From assembly GCA_039583705.1 (NCBI GenBank), contig JAVKSM010000072.1:1-16907 (forward strand): 16,907 nucleotides of DNA. The letters are read 5' to 3'. Below the pieces are notes generated by a model. That model made no database searches, was not told the origin of the DNA, and worked only from the letters and a program-made list of their open reading frames with translations. Made by a program: the position numbers and the translations under genes. The stretch comes from JAVKSM01 sp039583705 (lineage in GTDB: Bacteria; Actinomycetota; Actinomycetes; Mycobacteriales; Pseudonocardiaceae). This document shows positions 7,353 through 14,500 of this stretch, one piece after another. Position 1 is the stretch's first letter. Every line of letters begins with the position of its first letter.

Positions 7353-7532
7353 AGCAGCCCCGAAGCCGGACCGACCGTGCTTGACCGCCCACGGTGGCGG
7401 CACCGCCCGGGGAATGCCGAAGTACTGGTCGAACGCGTCAGCCGCGCACCGCGTGGCCAGCCGCAGGTTGCCGAGGATGAAGTCGCGGTCCCGCTCCGGG
7501 GCCTGGTCCAGCAGATGGTTGTAGAGGAACCA
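7347..7532 (-). pseudogene. Start-less 3' remnant of an unrecognised gene (about 62 codons)
   Basis: Directly after the alpha-glucosidase stop, in a different frame on the same strand, there is an open frame. It begins TGG TTC CTC TAC AAC, reads WFLYNHLLDQAPERDRDF and further on FDQYFGIPRAVPPPWAVKHG, and ends at TGA 7349-7347. About 55 of 62 codons end in G or C, and the composition is balanced (Phe, Tyr, Asn, Asp, Ile present), as in real coding DNA. There is no ATG, GTG or TTG start between the in-frame TAG at 7565-7563 and this sequence. The stop codon sits symmetrically in the arm of the 7332-7352 hairpin, which suggests it was once a normal gene end. It is best read as the 3' end of a gene whose 5' part was lost, or alternatively as one broken by a sequencing frameshift. 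I do not recognise the family. Confidence 0.5.
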
Positions 7533-7533
7533 C

Positions 7534-9144
7534 TCAGGAGGTGCGCAGCCAGGCGGCGCAGTCTACCGGCAGCAGGCTGCCCTGCAGCGGCCCGCTGGTG
7601 AGCATCACGGTCGCGCCGGCGGGCAGCGGGACCGGCCCGGAGCCGAGGTTGACCAGGCAGCCGAAGCCGGACCACCTGGTGAACGACAGCACACCGTCCG
7701 GCGCCCCGAGCCAGGACAGCGGGGCGTCGCCGGGGACCGGGACGGACCGGCGCAGCCGCAGCGCGGCGCGGTACAGGGCGAGCATCGAGGTCGGGTCGCC
7801 GTCCTGGGCCTCGACGGTGTAGGGCTGCCAGCACGACGGCGCGGGCAGCCACGACCCGCAGCCACCGAATCCGAACGGCGGCACCGAACCCGCCCACGGC
7901 AGCGGGACCCGCGCGCCGTCGCGGCCCCGGTCGGAGTGCCCCGACCGCTCCCACACCGGGTCGCGCAGGCTCGCCGTCGGCAGGTCCTCGACCTCGGGCA
8001 GGCCAAGCTCGTCACCCTGGTAGACGTAGGCACTGCCCGGCAGGGCGAGCTGCAGCAGCGCCGCCGCCCTGGCCCGCCGGGCGCCCAGGACGAGGTCGGT
8101 GGTGACCGCGCCCGACCGGTCGTTCTGGTGCCCGGCAGCGCGCCCGTAGCGGGTCACGTGCCGCACGACGTCATGGTTGGACAGCACCCAGGTCGGGGGC
8201 GCTCCCACCGCCCCGAGCGCGCGCACCGTGCTGTCCACCACCTCCCGGATCTGCGCGGCGTCCCACTCGACCCGCAGGAACTCGAAGTTGAACGCGGTGT
8301 GCAGCTCGTCGGGCCGCACGTAGCGGGCCAGCCGGCTCAGCGGCCGCACCCAGGCCTCTCCGACGAACACCCGCCGCGGCGAGTACCCGTCGGCGATGCG
8401 GCGCCACGCCCGGTAGATCTCGTGCACGCCCTCCTGATCGGTGGCGGGGTGTCCGGAGAAGAACGGCGGGGTGGCCGCGGCGGTGCCCTCCGCCAGGTCC
8501 GGGTACCTGGGGTCCTTGGCCAGTCCGTGGGCGACGTCCACCCGGAAGCCGTCCACGCCTCGGCAGAACCAGAACCGCAGCGTGTCGGCGAACTCCTCGT
8601 GCACCTGCGGGTTCTCCCAGTTCAGGTCGGGCTGCCCGGGATGGAACAGGTGCAGGTACCACTCGCCGTCCGGCAGCCGGGTCCAGCCCGGGCCGCCGAA
8701 GACCGAGCGCCAGTTGGTCGGCGGCTGCCCGCCGTCGCCGCCGCGGCCGGGGCGGAACACGTAGCGCGCCCGCTCCTTCGAACCCGGCCCTGCCGCCAGC
8801 GCCGCACGGAACCATCGGTGCCGGTCACTGGTGTGGTTGGGGACGATGTCGAGGATGACCCGCAGCCCCCGGTCGTGCGCCTCGGCCAGCAACGCCTCGG
8901 CGTCGGCCATCGTCCCGAACACCGGGTCGACCCCGCGGTGGTCCACGACGTCGTAGCCGCCGTCGACCTGCCCTGACGGGTACCAGGGGTTGATCCAGAG
9001 CGCGTCCACGCCCAGGTCGGCGAGGTAGGGCAGGCGGGACCGGATCCCGGCGATGTCGCCGACCCCGTCGCCGGAGCCGTCGGCGAACGAGCGGAGGTAG
9101 ATCTGGTAGACGACTGCGGTGCGCCACCACGCCTCGGGGTCCAC
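7534..9144 (-). CDS. GH13 alpha-glucosidase / oligo-1,6-glucosidase-type enzyme
   Basis: Cytoplasmic hydrolase of alpha-glucosidic linkages in malto- or isomalto-oligosaccharides; no signal peptide is present. The 536-residue protein starts WWRTAVVYQIYLRSFADG and contains the GH13 conserved regions: DIVPNHTS, GFRVDVAHGL with nucleophile Asp203, VFVGEAW with acid/base Glu263, and LSNHDVVRH with Asp325. It also has the QPDLNWENP motif typical of the oligo-1,6-glucosidase/maltase subfamily and a C-terminal beta domain ending CAAWLRTS. The GTG at 9144 follows GAGG by 8 nt; an upstream in-frame ATG at 9198 adds only a Cys/Pro-rich tail. Length and motif order are normal for the family. No sugar regulator or transporter adjoins it, so it may serve general glycogen, trehalose or maltose turnover. 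Substrate specificity cannot be decided here. Confidence 0.93.
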   Translation of the reverse strand: MDPEAWWRTAVVYQIYLRSFADGSGDGVGDIAGIRSRLPYLADLGVDALWINPWYPSGQVDGGYDVVDHRGVDPVFGTMADAEALLAEAHDRGLRVILDIVPNHTSDRHRWFRAALAAGPGSKERARYVFRPGRGGDGGQPPTNWRSVFGGPGWTRLPDGEWYLHLFHPGQPDLNWENPQVHEEFADTLRFWFCRGVDGFRVDVAHGLAKDPRYPDLAEGTAAATPPFFSGHPATDQEGVHEIYRAWRRIADGYSPRRVFVGEAWVRPLSRLARYVRPDELHTAFNFEFLRVEWDAAQIREVVDSTVRALGAVGAPPTWVLSNHDVVRHVTRYGRAAGHQNDRSGAVTTDLVLGARRARAAALLQLALPGSAYVYQGDELGLPEVEDLPTASLRDPVWERSGHSDRGRDGARVPLPWAGSVPPFGFGGCGSWLPAPSCWQPYTVEAQDGDPTSMLALYRAALRLRRSVPVPGDAPLSWLGAPDGVLSFTRWSGFGCLVNLGSGPVPLPAGATVMLTSGPLQGSLLPVDCAAWLRTS

Positions 9145-9385
9145 CCACCCATCCTCACCCGCCGGACAGGGCGCGACAGGGTGCCGGCACGAGAACACGC
9201 CAGCACCGTCCGCAAGCCGCGCCGGGAAACGATCCGGTCTGGCTCGCCGATGAGACGCGTAGTACTTGGTTGGCCGGTATGGGAGTCAACGTGTCTGCGG
9301 CCAGCCGTGTGTATCCGGAGGATTCGTTTGGTTTACGAAGGGACGACGATCATGCTCTGGGCGCCGGCTTCGGTGACCGCGCACG
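9145..9385. other. Intergenic region upstream of the alpha-glucosidase, no convincing gene
   Basis: About 240 bp between the glucosidase start and the toxin stop, visibly less GC-rich around 9255-9350. On the minus strand TTGACT (9289-9284) with AGTACT (9266-9261, 17-bp spacer) or TACTAC (9264-9259, 19-bp spacer) could be a weak promoter for the glucosidase, giving a leader of over 100 nt. A 75-codon plus-strand frame at 9181-9408 has poor coding character and overlaps the toxin gene antisense, so it is not annotated. No LacI-type palindrome was seen. Confidence 0.4.
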
Positions 9386-9778
9386 TCACGGCAGATCCTC
9401 GACCGTGAGCCCGCCGCCGAACCAGCGGTAGCGCTCAGGCTCGCCGGTGACCAGCGGCCAGCCCCGCTCCAGGGCACAGGCCGCGGCGTGTGCCACCGCC
9501 ACGTCGTCCGCCACCACGTGCTCCGCCAGGTCTCCGACGACGCGGGCACGGGCGGTGGTGAGTTCGTCGACGACCGCGGTCGGCAGGCCCAGCAGCACCT
9601 CGAGCACCGGCCGTTGCTTGTCCTCGAGCCTGGACCAGCCGGCGGCGACCGCGGTGGAGGGCAGGACAAGCACGATGTTCTCCTGGACCGAGGTCCAGAC
9701 CAGCGCGGCCGCGTACACCGAGGCTTGGGTCGCGAAGGCGGTCAAGCAGGAGGAGTCGAGGACCCGGCCCCCGATCAC
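9386..9778 (-). CDS. PIN-domain toxin (VapC-like)
   Basis: PIN-domain proteins in such pairs are usually Mg-dependent ribonucleases neutralised by the co-encoded antitoxin. The 130-residue protein has the first acidic residue in RVLDSSCLTAF (Asp8), the mid-domain DDVAVAHAAACALERG segment, and the final strand LVTGEPERYRWFGG. Two points are unusual. The second conserved acidic position, normally Glu in the helix after the second strand, reads STAVAAGWSRL here with no acid. The usual VTxD of the last strand reads VTGE. The GTG start overlaps the antitoxin TGA by 4 bp, so translation is coupled. The family call rests on overall pattern; activity may be altered in this actinobacterial subgroup. 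Confidence 0.75.
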   Translation of the reverse strand: MIGGRVLDSSCLTAFATQASVYAAALVWTSVQENIVLVLPSTAVAAGWSRLEDKQRPVLEVLLGLPTAVVDELTTARARVVGDLAEHVVADDVAVAHAAACALERGWPLVTGEPERYRWFGGGLTVEDLP

Positions 9779-10026
9779 GAGGAGCGCTGCTCGGCCGCAA
9801 GCGGGCGCAGGCCGAGGGTGCGCCGCACCGCCTCGAGAGCCTCCCGCGGCGGCGGGCCGCCGAGCACCTGCTCGAGGTCGGCCAGCGCGCGGGTCTTCTC
9901 CAGCTTGCTGCGCAGCGCATCGGCGACGAACGCGGACAGGCTGTCCGCGGCGCCACTGCTCACGGCGCTGCGAGCACAGGCCACCAGGTCGTGGGGCAGG
10001 CTCACCGTCACACGCTCAGCAGTCAT
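9775..10026 (-). CDS. Ribbon-helix-helix antitoxin
   Basis: Small DNA-binding antitoxin of 83 residues. The N-terminal ribbon RVTVSLPHDLV (about 5-15) and the following helices (ARSAVSSGAADSLSAFVADALRS, broken by a short turn) match the RHH fold. The C-terminal half (LEKTRALADLEQVLGG to the end) would wrap the toxin. The ATG at 10026 has no Shine-Dalgarno sequence. Instead a TAGGCT box lies 6 nt upstream, which predicts a leaderless transcript beginning at the ATG. Antitoxin precedes toxin, with a GTGA overlap, as in most type II operons. Autoregulation through the tandem TAATACCG repeat at 10037-10052 is inferred. Confidence 0.82.
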   Translation of the reverse strand: MTAERVTVSLPHDLVACARSAVSSGAADSLSAFVADALRSKLEKTRALADLEQVLGGPPPREALEAVRRTLGLRPLAAEQRSS

Positions 10027-10032
10027 ACGTCA

Positions 10033-10052
10033 AGCCTAATACCGTAATACCG
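10033..10052 (-). promoter_or_regulatory. Leaderless promoter and 8-bp tandem operator of the toxin-antitoxin operon
   Basis: On the minus strand TAGGCT (10038-10033) is a TANNNT -10 box ending 6 nt before the antitoxin ATG, the spacing expected for leaderless transcription. Overlapping it are two perfect, directly abutting copies of CGGTATTA (plus strand TAATACCG at 10037-10044 and 10045-10052). RHH antitoxins commonly bind such short tandem sites. No clear -35 box is visible. Confidence 0.6.
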
Positions 10053-10106
10053 GAGGCGCCCGGCCAGAACAGGGGGTGACGATCCGACGTCCCAGCGTGG
10101 TGGTTG

Positions 10107-10112
10107 TAGCCT
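10107..10112 (+). promoter_or_regulatory. -10 box TAGCCT of the coiled-coil gene, probable leaderless start
   Basis: TAGCCT fits the actinobacterial TANNNT -10 element and ends 7 nt before the GTG at 10120. No Shine-Dalgarno sequence precedes that GTG. Together these favour a leaderless transcript starting at the GTG. No convincing -35 element is visible. Confidence 0.5.
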
Positions 10113-10119
10113 GCCGCGC

Positions 10120-10941
10120 GTGATCCAGACGACCGACGAGAAAATGTCCGGTTCCGACACCACCGAGTTCGAGGTCACCCGCCGCGGCTACGACCGCCAA
10201 CAGGTGGACGATCGGCTCCAGACGATCCGCGGCCAGTTGGCCGCCGCCGAGCAGGCGCGCCAGGACGAAGGCCAGCGGGCCACGCAAGCCGAGGACGAGC
10301 TGCGGAGCGCCCTCAACAAGATGAAGAAGCTGGAGCGTCAGATCGACGAGAGCCAGCGCGCCACCGCGCAGGATGGCTTCGGCTTCCGGGTGGAGAAGGT
10401 GCTCCGGCTCGCTGAGCAGGAGGCGGCCGAGGTCCGCTCGAAGGCCGCCCGGGAGGCGAGCGCGCTGCTCGAGCGGGCCAAGGCGGACGCCGAGAAGCAC
10501 CGGCACGATGTCGAGCAGTCACTCATCGCCCGCGCCGCGAAGCTGGACCAGGAGGCGACGCAGCGGCAGGTCGAGCTCGACGGGCGCGAGCGCCAGATCC
10601 GCGACCAGCTCGCCGCCAGCCGCGACGAGGCCGAGCAGGTCCGCTTCACCGCCAAGCGGGAGGCCGACCAGCTTGCGCAGGCGGCCCGCGCCAAGGCGGA
10701 GGAGATCCAGGCGAGGGCCGAGCAGGCCATCCGGCAGGAGCGGGAGAACGCCGAGCAGGAACTGCACCGGCTCCGGACGATCTACGACGGGGTGCGCGAC
10801 GAGATGGCCCGGATGCACGAGGTGCTGACGGTCGAGCTGGGCCACGCTTCCGGTTCCCGGGGACACGCCGGTTCCGCGGAGGCGCCCCCCGCGCCGACCC
10901 TCCCGGGGGGCGGCCCGCAACGGTTTCCCGCCCAGCGCTGA
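10120..10941 (+). CDS. DivIVA/FilP-like coiled-coil cytoskeletal protein
   Basis: The 273-residue protein is almost wholly helical. An N-terminal DivIVA-type motif (FEVTRRGYDRQQVDDRL, about 17-33) is followed by a long coiled coil of Ala/Glu/Arg/Gln heptads (about 34-235). Within it, FGFRVEKVLRLAEQEA (about 87-102) resembles the second conserved block of actinobacterial DivIVA/Wag31 and Scy/FilP-type proteins. The C-terminal 35 residues are Gly/Pro-rich and disordered. Such proteins scaffold polar growth or cytoskeletal assemblies near the membrane; they have often been annotated as cellulose-binding proteins in Streptomyces. The GTG start is supported by the TAGCCT box 7 nt upstream. An ATG at 10144 is an alternative. 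It is transcribed divergently from the toxin-antitoxin operon, with 93 bp between starts. It is shorter than FilP, so an exact orthologue is not claimed. Confidence 0.78.
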   Translation: MIQTTDEKMSGSDTTEFEVTRRGYDRQQVDDRLQTIRGQLAAAEQARQDEGQRATQAEDELRSALNKMKKLERQIDESQRATAQDGFGFRVEKVLRLAEQEAAEVRSKAAREASALLERAKADAEKHRHDVEQSLIARAAKLDQEATQRQVELDGRERQIRDQLAASRDEAEQVRFTAKREADQLAQAARAKAEEIQARAEQAIRQERENAEQELHRLRTIYDGVRDEMARMHEVLTVELGHASGSRGHAGSAEAPPAPTLPGGGPQRFPAQR

Positions 10942-10962
10942 ACGCTTCGGTCCCTGCTGGCA

Positions 10963-10998
10963 AGCGCTTCGGGCCGGCTGAGCGCTTCGGGCCGGCTG
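10963..10998. repeat. 18-bp tandem repeat, 2 perfect copies
   Basis: AGCGCTTCGGGCCGGCTG occurs at 10963-10980 and 10981-10998 in the 76-bp gap between two convergent genes. A degenerate related piece (AACGCTTCGG) lies just upstream at 10941-10950. The sequence is non-coding on both strands. Confidence 0.9.
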
Positions 10999-11007
10999 AC
11001 ACAGCCG
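10993..11007. terminator. Weak hairpin between convergent genes
   Basis: CGGCTG (10993-10998), loop ACA and CAGCCG (11002-11007) form a 6-bp stem. It overlaps the last repeat copy and lies between the ends of the coiled-coil gene (+) and the STAS gene (-), where a bidirectional terminator is expected. The stem is short and has no T tract. Confidence 0.35.
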
Positions 11008-11017
11008 TCGTGGCGGC

Positions 11018-11425
11018 CTACGCCAGCGCCTCCTTCGGGCTCCGGTAGATCTCGAACTCGCCGGTGAGCCCGGTGGCCTGCAGGGGCCGCAGCACCGGCG
11101 CGGTGTCGCAGGCCAGCCGTAGCGTCGTGCCCTGCCCAGCGGCCGTCCGCGCGATCTCCAGCAGCACAGCCAGGCCACTGGAGTCGAAGAACGTGATCGC
11201 GCGCAGGTCGAGCACGAGCAGCAGTGGGCGGGCCTCGAGCACAGCGCAGGTCTTCTCCCGCACCAGCGGAGCTGTGAGCAGGTCGACCTCGCCGGCGACG
11301 GTGACGACCGCGGCGGCGGGGTCGTGGGCCGCCACCGTGACCTCGATCAGCCCGGCGAGATCCGGCCGGCCCGCCTCGGCGCCCGCTGCGGCCTCGGAGC
11401 CCGGTCCAGGTTCTCCCCCTGCCAT
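11018..11425 (-). CDS. STAS-domain anti-sigma factor antagonist (RsbV/SpoIIAA-like)
   Basis: In partner switching, an unphosphorylated STAS protein sequesters an anti-sigma kinase and frees a sigma factor; phosphorylation of one Ser reverses this. The 135-residue protein has a disordered Gly/Ala/Pro/Glu-rich N-terminus (about 1-25) and then a STAS domain. That domain contains VVTVAGEVDLLTAP and the phosphorylation loop LRAITFFDSSGLAVLLE, with candidate phospho-sites Ser82 and Ser83 after Asp81. The ATG at 11425 is chosen because GAGGAG lies 6 nt upstream. The next upstream gene on the same strand is the large hybrid kinase, 137 bp away, and a divergent PAS/GAF phosphatase-like gene lies beyond it. 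Its partners are inferred, and no RsbW-type anti-sigma kinase is in this window. Confidence 0.92.
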   Translation of the reverse strand: MAGGEPGPGSEAAAGAEAGRPDLAGLIEVTVAAHDPAAAVVTVAGEVDLLTAPLVREKTCAVLEARPLLLVLDLRAITFFDSSGLAVLLEIARTAAGQGTTLRLACDTAPVLRPLQATGLTGEFEIYRSPKEALA

Positions 11426-11460
11426 GCTCTGCTCCTCGCGGGACGGGCTCGTCGCCCAGC

Positions 11461-11486
11461 CGGTCATCACCCAGCGGTCATCACCC
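11461..11486. repeat. 12-bp direct repeat, 14-bp period, between kinase and STAS genes
   Basis: CGGTCATCACCC occurs at 11461-11472 and 11475-11486, separated by AG. It lies in the 137-bp spacer upstream of the STAS gene, about 36-61 bp before its ATG, where it could be an operator or simply a slippage product. Confidence 0.8.
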
Positions 11487-11562
11487 GGCCGAGGGGCAGG
11501 GCTACCTGCCGGATGGTAGTGACCGACCGCCGCCTGCGGTCAGGTCCCCGGGCTGCCGGCGC

Positions 11563-14500
11563 TCACTGCCCTGCCAGCGGTACGAGGTCGAGGTGGGCCG
11601 CGATCAGACGCAACAGGTGGTCGGTGTCGACGGGCTTGGTGACATGCTCGTTCGCTCCCGACGCCAGGCTCTTCGCACGGTCCTCCTTCATGGCCTTGGC
11701 GGTCACCGCGATGATCGGCAGGTCGTCGTGCTGGGACATCTCCCGGATCGCCGCGATGGTGGTGTTCCCGTCCAGCTCCGGCATCATCACGTCCATGAGG
11801 ACGAGCGCGATCTCCCCGTCCTGCTCCAGCGCCCGGATGCCGGCCACCCCGTTGTCCGCGTAGCTGACCGTGAGGCCGTGCACCTCCAGCAGGCTGGTCA
11901 GCGCGAAGACGTTGCGCAGGTCGTCGTCGACGATGAGCACCTTCTCGCCACGGAACCGGATCGCGGCCGGTGACAGTTCGCCGGTGACGAGCGGCGGTGA
12001 GCCCTCGGCCTCTGCCAGCCGCTCGGGTCGCGGGTCGGACCCCACCCCCGGTACCCCACCGGCCGTTGCCGTCCGCTCCGTTGCCGTCCGCTCCGTTGCC
12101 GTCCGCTCCGCCGCCACCCGCTCCGCCGCCACCCGCTCCGCCGCCAAGGGCAGGTAGAGGGTGAACGTGCTGCCCACGCCCGGCTCGCTGCGGACCGCCA
12201 ACTCGCCACCGAGCAGGTGGGTCAACTCGCGGCTGATCGAGAGGCCGAGCCCGGTGCCGCCGTACTTGCGGCTGGTCGTGCCGTCCGCCTGCTGGAACGC
12301 CTCGAAGATCACGGCCAGTTTGTCGGCGGGGATGCCGATGCCGGTGTCGGAGACCTCGAAGGCGATCCGGCTCGGTGCCGTGCGCAGGGCAGCGGTGCTC
12401 ACCTCGGTCGGCTCGGCCGACCGGATGCGCAGCCGGACCCCGCCCTCGTGGGTGAACTTCACGGCGTTGGACAGCAGGTTGCGTAGCACCTGCTGCAGCC
12501 GGTGCTCGTCGGTGTGCAGGCCCTCGGGCAGCGTCGGGTCGACCTCGACGGTCAGGTGCAGGCCCCGCTCGGTGGCCAGCGGGCGGTAGAGCTTCTCGAC
12601 GTAGCGCACCACGCCCCGCAGCGGGACCAGCCCGAGCTGCAGGTCCATCCGGCCGGCCTCGACCTTGGCGAGGTCGAGGATGTCGTTGATGAGCTGGAGC
12701 AGGTCGCTGCCCGCCGAGTAGATCGTCCGGGCGAACTCCACCTGCTTGGTGGTGAGGTTGCCCTCCAGGTTGTCGGCGAGCAGCTTGGCGAGCACCAGCG
12801 CGCTGTTGAGCGGCGTGCGCAGCTCGTGGGACATGTTCGCCATGAACTCCGACTTGTACCTCGATGCGGTCGCGAGCTGGCGCGCCCGGTCCTCCAGCTC
12901 CTGGCTGGCCTGCTCGATCTCCGAGTTTTTGATCTCTATGTCCCGGTTCTGGGTGGCCAGCAGGGTGGCCTTCTCGGCGAGCTCGGTGTTGGAGCGCTGC
13001 AACTCGTCCTGCTGGGCGCGCAGTTGCTCGGAACCGGTTCGCAACTCCTGGGCCAGCCGCTGCGACTCGGCGAGCAGCGCCTCGGTCCGGGAGTTCGCCA
13101 GGATCGTGTTGACGTTCACCCCGATCGTCTCCTTGAGCCCCTCCAGCAGGTCGCGGTGCACTTCCGTGAACCCGGTGACCGAGGCCAGCTCGATGACGCC
13201 GAGCGCGCGGCCCTCGAACAGCACCGGCAACACGATGAGGTCGACCTCGCCGGTGGCGCCGAGCCCGGAGGAGACGGTGACGTAGCCCGGCGGCGCCCCG
13301 GTGACCACGATCGTGCGCTTGTCCAGCGCACACTGCCCGACCAGCGACTCGCCGAGGGCGAAGCGGGGCGGCTCGCCTTCGGCGCGGGCACCGGCGTAGG
13401 TGGCGGTCAGCTCCAGCGTCGTCTCGGCCTCGTCGTCGCCCCGGGCGAGGAAGAACGCACCGTACTGCGCCTCCACCAGCGGCGCCAGCTCGCTCATGAC
13501 CAGCGAGGTCATCGCCGTGAGGTCGCGGTGGCCCTGCATGAGGCTGGAGATCCGCGCCAGGTTCGTCTTGAGCCAGTCCTGCTCCCGGTTGGTGCGGGTG
13601 GTCTCCTTGAGGTTGGCGATCATCTGGTTGATGTTGTCCTTGAGCTCGGCCACCTCGCCCTTGGCGTCCACCGTGATCTGGCGGGTCAGGTCACCGGCGG
13701 TCACCGCGGTCGCCACGGCGGCGATCGCCCGCACCTGCGTCGTGAGGTTCCCGGCCAGGTGGTTGACGCTCTCGGTGAGCCGCTGCCAGGTCCCGGACAC
13801 GCCGACCACCTCGGCCTGCCCGCCGAGGGTTCCCTCGGTGCCGACCTCGCGGGCCACCCGGGTCACCTCGGAGGCGAACGCCGACAGCCGGTCCACCATC
13901 GTGTTGATCGTCGTCTTGAGCTCGAGGATCTCGCCGCGGGCGTCGACGTCGATCTTCTTCGACAGGTCGCCGTTGGCCACCGCGGTCGTCACCTGGGCGA
14001 TGTTGCGGACCTGGCTGGTGAGGTTGTTCGCCATGAAGTTGACGTTGTCGGTGAGGTCCTTCCAGGTGCCCGCGACGTTGGGTACCCGGGCCTGACCGCC
14101 GAGGATGCCCTCGGTGCCGACCTCGCGGGCCACCCGGGTCACCTCGTCGCCGAAGGCCCGCAGCGTGTCGACCATGCCGTTGATCGTCGCGGCCAGGGCC
14201 GCGACCTCGCCCTTGGCCTCGACAGTGATCTTCTTCGACAGGTCGCCGTCGGCCACCGCGGACGCCACCGCGGCGATGCTGCGCACCTGGCTGGTGAGGT
14301 TCTCGGCCATGACGTTGACGTTGTCGGTCAGCGCCTTCCACGTCCCCGCGACGCCTCGCACCTGGGCCTGACCGCCGAGGCGGCCATCGGTGCCGACCTC
14401 GCGGGCCACCCGGGTCACCTCGTCGGCGAACGCGGAGAGCTGGTCGACCATCGTGTTCAGGGTGTTCTTCAGCTCCAGGATCTCGCCCCGGGCGTCCACG

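Noticed and set aside
6008..7384. Single frame through the N block in the numbering as given
   Set aside because: After the gap this frame reads repeated WARR and Arg-rich sequence. The real glycosyltransferase continues in the frame that codes GQGG and ERPDVVHAH; the 100 N merely offset it.
7298..7954. A 218-codon minus-strand frame overlapping the glucosidase 3' end
   Set aside because: Out of frame with the glucosidase and with the coding-like remnant. It is Arg/Ala/Ser-rich without motifs.
9181..9408. A 75-codon plus-strand frame upstream of the toxin region
   Set aside because: No recognisable domain, no Shine-Dalgarno at the ATG, and its end overlaps the toxin gene antisense. Mixed composition gives no coding support.
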